Source: Saccharospirillaceae bacterium (GTDB taxonomy: Bacteria > Pseudomonadota > Gammaproteobacteria > Pseudomonadales > Oceanobacteraceae). From it: DNA of 64,000 bases. Position numbers and translations under genes: made by a program. The notes below the pieces were generated by a model. That model ran no database searches, was not told the DNA's origin, and worked only from the letters and a program-made list of their open reading frames with translations. Positions 48,897 through 57,138 of the stretch are shown piece after piece. The DNA is taken from positions 1-64,000 of the forward strand of contig JAKVCS010000008.1 of NCBI GenBank assembly GCA_022448365.1. Direction: 5' to 3'. Positions within the stretch are counted from its first letter, which is position 1. Every line of letters begins with the position of its first letter.

Positions 48897-49640
48897 ATGA
48901 CGTTGCCACAACGTGTTGCACTGTTCTCTTTTATGTTTCCGGTCGTCATCATCACTATCTGCTATTACCTGAGCTGGCAGGGTGGCCATGTTGACTTGTG
49001 TAATCCTTATATCACTGGCTGTGAGGCCATTACCGCAACGGGGATTTATTACCCCGCAGCCTATGTTTTTCGCGGGCTGATCATCGCTTATGTTTCATTT
49101 GGTTTATGGTGGTACTGCGCCGGAGCCTGGCTACAGAGTGTTCGCGGCGAGCCTCTTAAACGGTGGGTGAAAAACATGGTTTGGGTGGGTATGAGTGCAA
49201 CAGTCATGGCTGTTGCTTCGCTGGCGGTGTTAGGTGAAAACATGGTCCCTAAAGCGGAGCATCGGGACCTGTGGCGTTTTCACGTCATTACGGCTTCGTT
49301 GTTCTTCCTGATTACCTCTGTATGCCAGATTTTGATGGCATACCGCATGAACCAGTTAAAACATCAGCTCGATATTAAAGACTGGAGCATCCGTCTGAAA
49401 GTGGCTTTGGGTGTGGTTCAGCTGATTATGTTGATGGCCTTTGTTGCCATTCACCTGCTGGGGCTGAAGGCCAGTGGCGTGGAGGAGATTTTCGAGTGGT
49501 GGCTGGCAACCTTCTGTGCGCTTTTCTTCTTAACTGGTTTTTGGGATTGGAAAGACTTCCGCTTAACCCGGTTGGAAAAAACGCAGGCGAAACAACCATC
49601 GCTGGATGCGGATGCTGAATTTCAGGGAGTGCAGTCATGA
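48897..49640 (+). CDS. Six-helix membrane protein, tandem paralogue 2 of 3
   Basis: The 247-residue protein repeats the pattern of its neighbours: CNPYITGCEAITATG, VFRGLII, WW, FHVITA, EWW and FWDWKD. It has a longer acidic C-terminal tail. ATG 48897 is chosen over GTG 48891 because the GTG is part of the Shine-Dalgarno AAGGAGG. The stop overlaps the next start by 4 nt, and the gene lies 63 nt after paralogue 1. Confidence 0.7.
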   Translation: MTLPQRVALFSFMFPVVIITICYYLSWQGGHVDLCNPYITGCEAITATGIYYPAAYVFRGLIIAYVSFGLWWYCAGAWLQSVRGEPLKRWVKNMVWVGMSATVMAVASLAVLGENMVPKAEHRDLWRFHVITASLFFLITSVCQILMAYRMNQLKHQLDIKDWSIRLKVALGVVQLIMLMAFVAIHLLGLKASGVEEIFEWWLATFCALFFLTGFWDWKDFRLTRLEKTQAKQPSLDADAEFQGVQS

Positions 49641-50308
49641 ACACATTGCCACAGCGTATTGCTTTGGGCAGCTTTTGGTTATCCCATATCTCCTTCTGGT
49701 TCACATTGTTACTGGGCATGTATCTGGGCAACACACCGATTTGTATGCCTTACATCAGTGGGTGTACCAGTATCACTGCAACGGGCATTCCTGACCCGCA
49801 GTCGTACTTTTTCCGCGGTGGTTTAATTTCAGCCTGTGCCTTATTTATTTTCTGGTGGTACTGCATGAAAAGCTGGTTGATTCAGCTGACACCGGAGAAA
49901 CCAATTCTGACGGTTCGCTGGATGGTGGCCATTGGTATTTTCAGTTCGGTATGCCTGATTGTTGCAACCGCCGTGTTGCGGCCTGAAAAAGGTGAATTAC
50001 CCTGGAAGGTTCATACCATTGGTGCGGCGTTGTTTTTTTTAGTGTCATTATTGGTTCAGACCCGAGTTACCTTATATCTGCGTCAATTAGCCCGGGAAGG
50101 TGTTGATATTGGTACCAGTTTGCCACTTAAAACCAAGCTGATTATTGCTCAATGGGGTTTTCTATTCGTCATGGTTGTACTGCAGTTGATGGATACCAGC
50201 GACGATCCGAAGAACGTGGTGGAGTGGTGGATGGCGCTTTTGATTGGTTTATTTTATCTCAGTAGCGCTCAGGACTGGCGCTACTTCAAGTTAACCGATA
50301 CGGAATAG
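49637..50308 (+). CDS. Six-helix membrane protein, tandem paralogue 3 of 3
   Basis: The 223-residue protein begins NTLPQRIALGSF, close to TLPQRVALFSF of paralogue 2, and carries CMPYISGCTSITATG, FFRGGLI, VHTIGA, EWW and QDWRYF. Paralogues 2 and 3 look closer to each other than to paralogue 1. Translation is coupled to paralogue 2 (ATGA). The 3' end lies in a palindrome shared with rsmE. Confidence 0.7.
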   Translation: MNTLPQRIALGSFWLSHISFWFTLLLGMYLGNTPICMPYISGCTSITATGIPDPQSYFFRGGLISACALFIFWWYCMKSWLIQLTPEKPILTVRWMVAIGIFSSVCLIVATAVLRPEKGELPWKVHTIGAALFFLVSLLVQTRVTLYLRQLAREGVDIGTSLPLKTKLIIAQWGFLFVMVVLQLMDTSDDPKNVVEWWMALLIGLFYLSSAQDWRYFKLTDTE

Positions 50309-50345
50309 TTTCAATGGGGCGATTAAAAATCGCCCCATTGAAACT
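50307..50345. terminator. Perfect 18-bp palindrome overlapping both convergent stop codons
   Basis: Arms 50307-50324 and 50328-50345 surround loop AAA. The palindrome includes part of the TAG of paralogue 3 and the stop plus last codons of rsmE. There is no T tail, but the symmetry and position suit a bidirectional transcript end. Confidence 0.75.
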
Positions 50346-51048
50346 GAAATACACTCAGTGCAGCCAGTGCTGCTGTTTCCGTTCTCAGAACTCTGGGTCC
50401 AAGGGTCAAACCGTGAAACTCCAGAGCCTGGCTTTGCTCCACTTCTGTCTCTGAAAAGCCACCTTCTGGTCCCACCAGAAGCGCCAGACTGGCTGGGGTA
50501 TTGTATTCACTCAATGGTTTTTGTTTGTGAGGGTGAAGAGTAAATTTCAGTTCGGCGTCGCTGTTTTTACACCAGTCTGAAAAATGCTGCGGTGCCAGAA
50601 TGTCCGGTACCTGATTTCTTCCCGACTGTTCACAGGCTGAAACGGCGACGCGGCGCCAGTGTTCCAGCTTTTTTTCCAGCCGCTCGCCTTTTAATTTTAC
50701 TTCGCAGCGCTCACTCCACAGTGGTGTGATCGTTGCTACTCCCAGCTCGGTCGCTTTCTGGATGGTGAAATCCATCCGGTCACCTTTGGAAATAACCTGC
50801 CCCAGATGTAACGTCAGCGGTTGTGGGTCATCGCGTTTAAGAACCCCGCTAATACGGGCATTCGCACGTTTCTTACTGACATCGCACAGCTCTGCGGCAT
50901 ATTCGTTGCCGTCGCCGTTAAACACCCGAATCGGATCGCCATCGTTCAGGCGTAATACCCGTATTACGTGGCCAACAGCAATGTCATCCAGTTCGATGGT
51001 TTGCTGTGGGGTCAATGATTGAGAGCAATAAACGCGTGGGCCTGACAT
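50323..51048 (-). CDS. rsmE: 16S rRNA m3U1498 methyltransferase
   Basis: The 241-residue SPOUT-fold enzyme (E. coli RsmE 243) has the SAM-binding motifs LLVGPEGGFSETEVE and LGPRVLRTETAALAAL at the C-terminal knot. The N-terminal PUA-like domain includes HVIRVLRLNDGD. It methylates U1498 of 16S rRNA near the decoding site. It is monocistronic and convergent with the membrane protein triplet. Confidence 0.95.
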   Translation of the reverse strand: MSGPRVYCSQSLTPQQTIELDDIAVGHVIRVLRLNDGDPIRVFNGDGNEYAAELCDVSKKRANARISGVLKRDDPQPLTLHLGQVISKGDRMDFTIQKATELGVATITPLWSERCEVKLKGERLEKKLEHWRRVAVSACEQSGRNQVPDILAPQHFSDWCKNSDAELKFTLHPHKQKPLSEYNTPASLALLVGPEGGFSETEVEQSQALEFHGLTLGPRVLRTETAALAALSVFQFQWGDF

Positions 51049-51191
51049 GGTTTAACTCTGTTGGAATATTTATGGGGAATACAGGCGGAAAGTATAACGA
51101 ATTTCCCCTGAGTGAAGAAAACAGTCGGGCTATGACATGAATAAGGCGCTTTAGTATCCGCGTTTGGGTAGAACGGAAGCTGATAGTGGTT

Positions 51192-51222
51192 GAATCATGG
51201 ACCGTGCATTGGCCCATGATTC
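51192..51222 (-). terminator. Hairpin downstream of the PilZ gene
   Basis: GAATCATGG (51192-51200) pairs with CCATGATTC (51214-51222), a perfect 9-bp stem after the end of the pomA-pomB-pilZ run. No T run follows on the - strand. Confidence 0.35.
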
Positions 51223-51254
51223 GGACGTCAGATCAAGCCACCAGTCTGTTGAAC

Positions 51255-51827
51255 TCAGACATCGTTAGCAGAATCTTCGTTGCGCAGTTTAAGGTGGCGA
51301 TTCTGCAGCTGGAAAAGATGTTGTATTAATACTTCCTGCTCGGCGCCTTTCAGATCCGAGAAGTCGATACGAACCAGATTTGGTTCTTCCGGTTCGCTGC
51401 TTTCTTCAACCGAAACTACCTTGCCGGTCAGAGAAAGCTCGGCATTCGACGGTTTTAATTGCATATTCAGCAATAAGTGATCGTCTTTCTCGATACTTTG
51501 ATGGGTATGAAATGCCATACCGCAGGCGCTGAGATTAATTCTGGTACGCGCCTCGGTGGCACTCATCTCTCGTTTCGCAGTGTTAGGCGGCTGACGACTG
51601 CCCAGCATATTTATTTTCTGATTAAACAATTCAAACAGTCGTGCGATCGTTGGATCTTGCGACTTCATTTGGCTTATGTGATTACCGATGTCCTGCTCCA
51701 GTTGACTCAGTTCATCTTTATGTTGCTGATGGCTTTCTTTCCAGGCCGATATTTCTTCGCGGCTGATGGTCTGGAAATCCAGTACAACTTCGTCATCGAG
51801 ACGAAAAAAACGACGTCTATCTTCCAT
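51255..51827 (-). CDS. PilZ-domain protein with helical insertion
   Basis: The 190-residue protein starts MEDRRRFFRLDDEVVLDF, giving the cyclic-di-GMP arginine motif RxxxR (Arg5-Arg9), and has NLSACG at 98-103 for the second motif. Between them sits about 75 residues of predicted coiled coil, an insertion absent from compact PilZ domains. It directly follows pomB in the same orientation, so a role in adjusting stator activity is a fair guess. A GTG start at 51857 is possible. Confidence 0.78.
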   Translation of the reverse strand: MEDRRRFFRLDDEVVLDFQTISREEISAWKESHQQHKDELSQLEQDIGNHISQMKSQDPTIARLFELFNQKINMLGSRQPPNTAKREMSATEARTRINLSACGMAFHTHQSIEKDDHLLLNMQLKPSNAELSLTGKVVSVEESSEPEEPNLVRIDFSDLKGAEQEVLIQHLFQLQNRHLKLRNEDSANDV

Positions 51828-51858
51828 CACGTTTTGTTCTTCCTGTTTTATAATCACA

Positions 51859-52839
51859 TTAGAAAATTTCGTTCGGGCGTAACTCGAAATCTTCTGGCTT
51901 GGCGTTTAATGCCTCTTCTACCCTGTTGTCATCGGCCTGAATTTCAGGTTTGTCATCATCATCACCTTCACGTTTGCGTAAAATAATGATTTCTACGCGA
52001 CGATTACGGGCGCGAGATTCTCCATCCAGGTTTTCGACTAACGGCATTTTATCGGCGTGTCCAACAATCTGGAAACGCTCTTCATCCATCTCTGGCGCGA
52101 TAAACAATTCTTCAGCGAACGCAGCTGCACGTGCAGTCGACAGGCCCCAGTTTGAACGGAAGCGACCACCCTGAATCGGAATGTCATCGGTATGTCCCTC
52201 AACAGAAATTTTGCCGGGTACCGTGACAAGTACTTCACGAATTTTATCGATAACTGGTAAAAATTTATCCTCTATATAGTCAGAACCGGAACGAAACGCT
52301 CCCCGTTGTTGAATGCGGATAATTATTTTTTTGCCGGATGTCTCGATTTCCACCTGACCTTCTGCAATTTCATCCTCCAGTTGCGCTGCTATTTCCATAG
52401 CTTCTTCTTCGGTTTTCTGCGTCTCCAGCTCGCTGCTCTGTACCACAACTTCACGGGTTAGCTTACCTTCATCACCCTGGGATTCTTCCTGTTGGGTAAC
52501 CTCATCCTGACACAAAACTTCCAGTGAGCTTCGGGTGACATCACTGGTTTTCTGACGGATTTCATTGATGGGAGTAGGCTCTGGAATCGATGGACTGAAA
52601 TGTCGTGCGATCACTGAGGTGCCTTTCGGTGGATCACTGACATTGATTAATGTCTGCACACCAAAGGCTTCGCGCAACTCACCGGCCAGGCGCTTGAATT
52701 TCAGCGCATCCATTTCAGAAAATGACAGCAGTAATACGAAGAAACACATCAGCAGAGACATCAGGTCTGCAAACGTCATTACCCAGGCAGGTATCCCCGC
52801 GGGGCAGGGAGGACACTCCATTTCTTCTTCAGCGGCCAT
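51859..52839 (-). CDS. pomB: Sodium-type flagellar stator protein PomB (MotB family)
   Basis: The 326-residue protein has a single transmembrane helix with the ion-binding Asp25 in MTFADLMSLLMCFFVLLLSF, almost as in Vibrio PomB. A plug/linker region follows, then an OmpA-like peptidoglycan-binding domain (GHTDDIPIQGGRFRSNWGLS). It anchors the stator to the cell wall. The N-terminal CPPCPAG stretch resembles the PomB N-terminus. It lies 72 nt after pomA. Confidence 0.93.
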   Translation of the reverse strand: MAAEEEMECPPCPAGIPAWVMTFADLMSLLMCFFVLLLSFSEMDALKFKRLAGELREAFGVQTLINVSDPPKGTSVIARHFSPSIPEPTPINEIRQKTSDVTRSSLEVLCQDEVTQQEESQGDEGKLTREVVVQSSELETQKTEEEAMEIAAQLEDEIAEGQVEIETSGKKIIIRIQQRGAFRSGSDYIEDKFLPVIDKIREVLVTVPGKISVEGHTDDIPIQGGRFRSNWGLSTARAAAFAEELFIAPEMDEERFQIVGHADKMPLVENLDGESRARNRRVEIIILRKREGDDDDKPEIQADDNRVEEALNAKPEDFELRPNEIF

Positions 52840-52911
52840 AATGCACTCTGCCTTTCATTAACGTCTCCAGCGTTTGTCTGATGATTCCGATAGCCGTTAT
52901 CCAGATGCAGG

Positions 52912-53667
52912 TTATTCAGAAACCGCGCGTTTTCCTTCCTGAATATAGGACTGCAGCATGGTTTCAATGACGCGTGGGTTTTGCCCGCTCTGGATTGCCA
53001 GCAAAGCATCAATAATCATAGATTTGAGACGGTCTTCTTCTTCCAGGCGCAGCTTCAATTTATCGGAAATGGGCAGAGCAAACATGGTTGCCATCATGGC
53101 GCCATAGAGTGTGGTTAATAATGCTACCGCCATCGCCGGGCCAATCGATTTTGGGTCATCCATATTCGCTAGCATCGCGACCAGACCAATCAGTGTTCCG
53201 ATCATCCCCATCGCTGGGCCGACGTCACCCAGGGCGAGGAAAATAGAAGAACCCAGATCATGGCGATCGGTTGAGAGTTTCTTTTCTTTGTTGAGCAGAG
53301 TACGGACAACATCCGGGTCGTGGCCATCCACCAACAGCTGGATACCTTTGCCAAGAAAATCGTCGCTGACTTCTTTGCCTTCCAGCGACAGCAAGCCACC
53401 TTTGCGCGCCAGTCCGGCCAATTCCACAACTTCCTCGATAATGGCTTCCGGCTTGCTCAGTTTAAATGAAAACGCTTTACCAAGGATCTTAGCGGCACCC
53501 AGTAGCTGACCAAGCTCGAATTTCATCATCACGGCAAACAAACTGCCGACAACGACAATCAGTATCGATGGCACGTTAACAAACATACTGATGTCGCCGC
53601 CAAGTACCATCGAATAAATCACGATGCCGAAGGCGCCGACAAGTCCGACCAGGGTTGCGAGATCCAC
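52912..53667 (-). CDS. pomA: Sodium-type flagellar stator protein PomA (MotA family)
   Basis: The 251-residue protein begins MDLATLVGLVGAFGIVIYSM, like Vibrio PomA, and keeps GDVGPAMGMIGTLIGLVAML and DDPKSIGPAMAVALLTTLYG in helices 3 and 4. With PomB it forms the Na+-driven torque unit. Divergent from xseB; a palindrome AAGTTT-agcc-AAACTT lies at 53735-53750 in the shared promoter region. Confidence 0.93.
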   Translation of the reverse strand: MDLATLVGLVGAFGIVIYSMVLGGDISMFVNVPSILIVVVGSLFAVMMKFELGQLLGAAKILGKAFSFKLSKPEAIIEEVVELAGLARKGGLLSLEGKEVSDDFLGKGIQLLVDGHDPDVVRTLLNKEKKLSTDRHDLGSSIFLALGDVGPAMGMIGTLIGLVAMLANMDDPKSIGPAMAVALLTTLYGAMMATMFALPISDKLKLRLEEEDRLKSMIIDALLAIQSGQNPRVIETMLQSYIQEGKRAVSE

Positions 53668-53845
53668 TACTGCTCCTTGCGCTTTCCATTGGATTGAGAC
53701 AGGTCTGAGATTTCAACTCAGTTTCTTGTTTCTGAAGTTTAGCCAAACTTTACGGTTCTTCCTGTCCGGATGCGCAATAAGCCGAATAATTGCATTCTTA
53801 AGCCCCTGGGTTTAGTGTGGCCGCACTCTAAACAGGCGTGCGACT

Positions 53846-54097
53846 ATGACTGAACAAACCCCGGAAAATCCCGATAACTTTGAATTTGAAACTGCTCTGC
53901 AACAGCTGGAGCAGCTGGTAAAGAGTATGGAAAGTGGTGAGTTATCATTACAGGATTCTTTACAGGCATTTGAGCAGGGGGTACGCCTGACAAGACAATG
54001 CCAGCAGGCATTGTCATCAGCAGAACAGCGGGTACAGATTCTGATGGAGCAGAACGGTCAATCGCAGGCGTATCCGTTTAATGGCGGAGAGCAGTAA
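53846..54097 (+). CDS. xseB: Exodeoxyribonuclease VII small subunit
   Basis: The 83-residue protein (E. coli 80) has the helical signature FEFETALQQLEQLVKSMESG followed by LSLQDSLQAFEQGVRLTRQC. It associates with XseA to degrade single-stranded DNA. Its stop shares a base with the ispA start (TAATG), the conserved xseB-ispA-dxs order. Confidence 0.95.
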   Translation: MTEQTPENPDNFEFETALQQLEQLVKSMESGELSLQDSLQAFEQGVRLTRQCQQALSSAEQRVQILMEQNGQSQAYPFNGGEQ

Positions 54098-54975
54098 TGC
54101 AGCAGCAGTTAGCCACCGCACAGCAGCGTATTGAAGAACGATTGTTGGCAGCTCTGGCGTCTTTAGCGCTGGCTGATCAGCGCCTGGCGGATGCGATGCA
54201 ACATGGTTTATTAAATGGCGGTAAACGTTTACGCCCGTTTCTCGCTTATGCCACCGCTGAAGCCCTGGGGGGCGAATGGCAGCAGGCAGATGCTGCTGCC
54301 TGCGCATTAGAAATGGTACACAGCTACTCATTAGTTCATGACGACTTACCGGCGATGGATAACGACGAGTTACGTCGTGGTAAACCGACCTGTCACGTCG
54401 CATTTGATGAGGCGACCGCCATTCTTGCAGGCGATGGCTTGTTGACCGCAGCCTTTGAAGTATTGGCAGAAGCGCCAACCAGCGATGCGCAGCGACTGAC
54501 GCTTATCCGCTTGTTGGCGCGCTCTGCTGGTGGCGCGGGTATGGTTGCCGGACAGGCAATTGATCTGAATCACGTGGGTAAATCGATGACCCTGGCGGAG
54601 CTGGAAAATATGCATCGCCATAAAACCGGTGCGCTTATTCTGGCAGCGGTGGAGATGGGAGCCTATTCGGTAGCGGCAGAGCTGGACGATCAAGTTGCCA
54701 TGGCGCTGCGCACCTACGCCGAGGCCATTGGTCTGGCTTTCCAGGTACAGGACGATATTCTCGATATCGAAAGCGACACCGAAACATTAGGTAAGGCCCA
54801 GGGGGCAGACGTCGCCCTGAACAAGCCAACGTACCCGGCATTGCTCGGCCTTGATGGCGCCAAGCAGAAAGCCCGGGAACTGGTCGCCAAGGCCCAGCAG
54901 GCACTGGCAGCCTTACCGGGTGATAGCTCGACCCTGGCCGCCCTGGCCCAGTATATTATCGAACGCGATCACTGA
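54097..54975 (+). CDS. ispA: Farnesyl diphosphate synthase
   Basis: The 292-residue protein (E. coli 299) has the first aspartate-rich motif DDLPAMD (82-88), the second DDILD (219-223) and GGKRLRPFLAYA. It condenses IPP with DMAPP and GPP to make FPP, the precursor of quinones and undecaprenyl phosphate. It is coupled to xseB and followed by dxs after 182 nt. Confidence 0.96.
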   Translation: MQQQLATAQQRIEERLLAALASLALADQRLADAMQHGLLNGGKRLRPFLAYATAEALGGEWQQADAAACALEMVHSYSLVHDDLPAMDNDELRRGKPTCHVAFDEATAILAGDGLLTAAFEVLAEAPTSDAQRLTLIRLLARSAGGAGMVAGQAIDLNHVGKSMTLAELENMHRHKTGALILAAVEMGAYSVAAELDDQVAMALRTYAEAIGLAFQVQDDILDIESDTETLGKAQGADVALNKPTYPALLGLDGAKQKARELVAKAQQALAALPGDSSTLAALAQYIIERDH

Positions 54976-55062
54976 CCTCTGGCTGGCTGTTGTGGCCAGA
55001 GTCGCCAGTCCATTAACGACACTATTGCCTAAGTAAACCTACTCATCAGGCCCACGAAACGG

Positions 55063-55075
55063 TAGAATGTGCGCC
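55063..55075 (+). promoter_or_regulatory. Probable -10 and discriminator upstream of dxs
   Basis: TAGAAT (55063-55068) is followed by GTGCGCC, nearly the same as before rpsH (TAGAAT then GCGCGCC). No good -35 is seen. It gives dxs a transcript start near 55075, about 83 nt before its ATG, independent of ispA. Confidence 0.5.
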
Positions 55076-55157
55076 TTTTTTATGGGCGACGATTCTCCCT
55101 GCCGGATGCGCCTTCCGGCAACTACAATAAGCCCACTACCGGATTCGTGATTAGCTG

Positions 55158-57029
55158 ATGTTTACTGAGATTCCAAGCTCCAGACCGTCTACGCCGTTGC
55201 TCGACACTGTTGATGTGCCGTCTGACCTGCGTGCTTTGACTGTTGAGCAACTGCCCCAGTTGTGTTCTGAGTTGCGTGAATACTTACTCTACAGTGTTGG
55301 CCAGTCCGGTGGTCACTTCGGCGCAGGTTTGGGGGTTGTGGAGTTAACCGCAGCGCTGCACTACGTATTTGATACCCCCAACGACAAACTGGTGTGGGAT
55401 GTTGGTCACCAGGCTTATCCACACAAGATTCTGACCGGTCGTCGTGAACAGATGACCAAAATCCGTGCAGAAGACGGTCCGGCAGCTTTTCCGCTGCGCA
55501 GTGAAAGTGAATACGATACCTTCGGTGTTGGTCATTCCAGTACGTCCATCAGTGCCGCTATGGGCATGAGCCTGGCGATGGCTGCTCAGGGGAAAGACAA
55601 CCAGGCCGTTGCGATTATTGGTGATGGCGCAATGACGGCTGGTATGGCATTTGAAGCGTTAAACCACGCCGGTCATGAGAAGTCGGATTTACTGGTGATT
55701 CTCAATGACAACGATATGGCTATTTCCGATAACGTTGGCGCACTGAATAAATATTTCACCCGTTTGTGGTCGAGTCAGACATACAATACGCTGCGTGAAG
55801 GCGGCAAAAAGGTACTGGGTAAACTCCCGGCTGGCTGGGAGCTTGCCCGTAAAACCGAAGAACACATGAAAGCCATGGTTGCTCCGGGAATTATCTTTGA
55901 GGAGCTGGGCTTCAACTATTACGGCCCTGTTGACGGTCACGACACCGAAGAGCTGGTGCATACGCTCGAAAATCTGAAAAAGTTGCCTGGGCCGAAATTC
56001 CTGCATGTGGTTACCAAAAAAGGTAAAGGCTTCGCTCCGGCAGAGAATGATCAGATTAAATACCACGCACTGAAGAAGCTGAACGCGGTCAGTGGTGGAG
56101 TCAGTAAGCCCACTTATTCCAATGTTTTCGGACGTTGGTTATGCGATATGGCAGAACGCGATGAGCTTCTGATGGGGATCACCCCAGCGATGCGCGAAGG
56201 CTCGGACATGATCCGCTTTTCCGAACTGTACCCACAACGCTATTTCGATGTTGCCATTGCTGAACAGCATGCTGTCACACTTGCGGCAGGTCTGGCGTGT
56301 GAAGGCGCTAAACCCGTGGTTGCGATTTATTCGACCTTCCTGCAACGGGCATACGATCAGCTGATCCATGACGTTGCGCTGCAAAACCTGGATGTTTTAT
56401 TCGCTATCGATCGTGCTGGTTTGGTCGGTGAAGATGGTCCAACCCACCACGGAGCCTATGATCTCAGTTACCTCCGTTGTATTCCCAATATGGTGGTGAT
56501 GACACCATCGGATGAAGACGAATGCCGTCAGATGCTGTATACCGGTTACTGCCATCAGGGTCCGGCTGCGGTGCGTTATCCGCGTGGTTCTGGTATGGGT
56601 GTTGTACCCGACAGTGACATGATTGAGCTGGAACTGGGGAAAGGTTTTATCCGTCGCCAGTCTCAGGCTGAAGCCGGACAACGGGTAGCATTGCTGGTCT
56701 TCGGTGCGCCGATGCAGGCAGCGCTTCAGGCGGGCGAGCAAAAAGACGTCACCATCGCGGATATGCGTTTTGTGAAGCCCCTTGATAAGGCTCTGATTCA
56801 GCAGCTTGCCAGCGAACACGATCTGTTAATCACTCTGGAAGAGAACGCACTGGCGGGTGGTGCCGGCAGTGCTGTGTTGGAATACATGGCCAGTGAACAG
56901 ATCCAAACGCCGTGCAAGAGCCTGGGCATTGCTGATTCGTACGTTGAACATGCTGCCCCTGCCACCCAGCAGGCCCGCTGTGGCCTGGACACGGCGTCTA
57001 TTTTGCACGCAATTGAGCAGTTTCTCTGA
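55158..57029 (+). CDS. dxs: 1-deoxy-D-xylulose-5-phosphate synthase
   Basis: The 623-residue thiamine-diphosphate enzyme (E. coli 620) has [20 protein letters not shown] at the N-terminus, the cofactor motif GDGAMTAG (155-162) and the transketolase-like segment [18 protein letters not shown]. It joins pyruvate and glyceraldehyde-3-phosphate in the first step of the MEP pathway, supplying IspA. The cytosolic enzyme commonly limits isoprenoid flux. Confidence 0.97.
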   Translation: MFTEIPSSRPSTPLLDTVDVPSDLRALTVEQLPQLCSELREYLLYSVGQSGGHFGAGLGVVELTAALHYVFDTPNDKLVWDVGHQAYPHKILTGRREQMTKIRAEDGPAAFPLRSESEYDTFGVGHSSTSISAAMGMSLAMAAQGKDNQAVAIIGDGAMTAGMAFEALNHAGHEKSDLLVILNDNDMAISDNVGALNKYFTRLWSSQTYNTLREGGKKVLGKLPAGWELARKTEEHMKAMVAPGIIFEELGFNYYGPVDGHDTEELVHTLENLKKLPGPKFLHVVTKKGKGFAPAENDQIKYHALKKLNAVSGGVSKPTYSNVFGRWLCDMAERDELLMGITPAMREGSDMIRFSELYPQRYFDVAIAEQHAVTLAAGLACEGAKPVVAIYSTFLQRAYDQLIHDVALQNLDVLFAIDRAGLVGEDGPTHHGAYDLSYLRCIPNMVVMTPSDEDECRQMLYTGYCHQGPAAVRYPRGSGMGVVPDSDMIELELGKGFIRRQSQAEAGQRVALLVFGAPMQAALQAGEQKDVTIADMRFVKPLDKALIQQLASEHDLLITLEENALAGGAGSAVLEYMASEQIQTPCKSLGIADSYVEHAAPATQQARCGLDTASILHAIEQFL

Positions 57030-57104
57030 AGCTGACTTAATTTTTCTCAGAAAGCGGGCTGACTTTTCACGGAGTCGCTCGTTTTTTTGTTCTTAGCTGC
57101 TTAA

Positions 57105-57126
57105 CTGATATCAGGATAACGTTATC
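57105..57126. promoter_or_regulatory. Two adjoining palindromes before the histidine kinase gene
   Basis: CTGATATCAG (57105-57114) is followed directly by GATAACGTTATC (57115-57126), both perfect. They end 12 nt before the TTG start of the kinase and could be a regulator site or part of the message leader. Confidence 0.35.
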
Positions 57127-57138
57127 AGGTATAGTCAT

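Noticed and set aside
53735-53750. AAGTTT-agcc-AAACTT palindrome between pomA and xseB as a flagellar sigma-28 promoter
   Set aside because: The palindrome is real but no TAAA-N15-GCCGATAA sequence in the right orientation for pomA was found.
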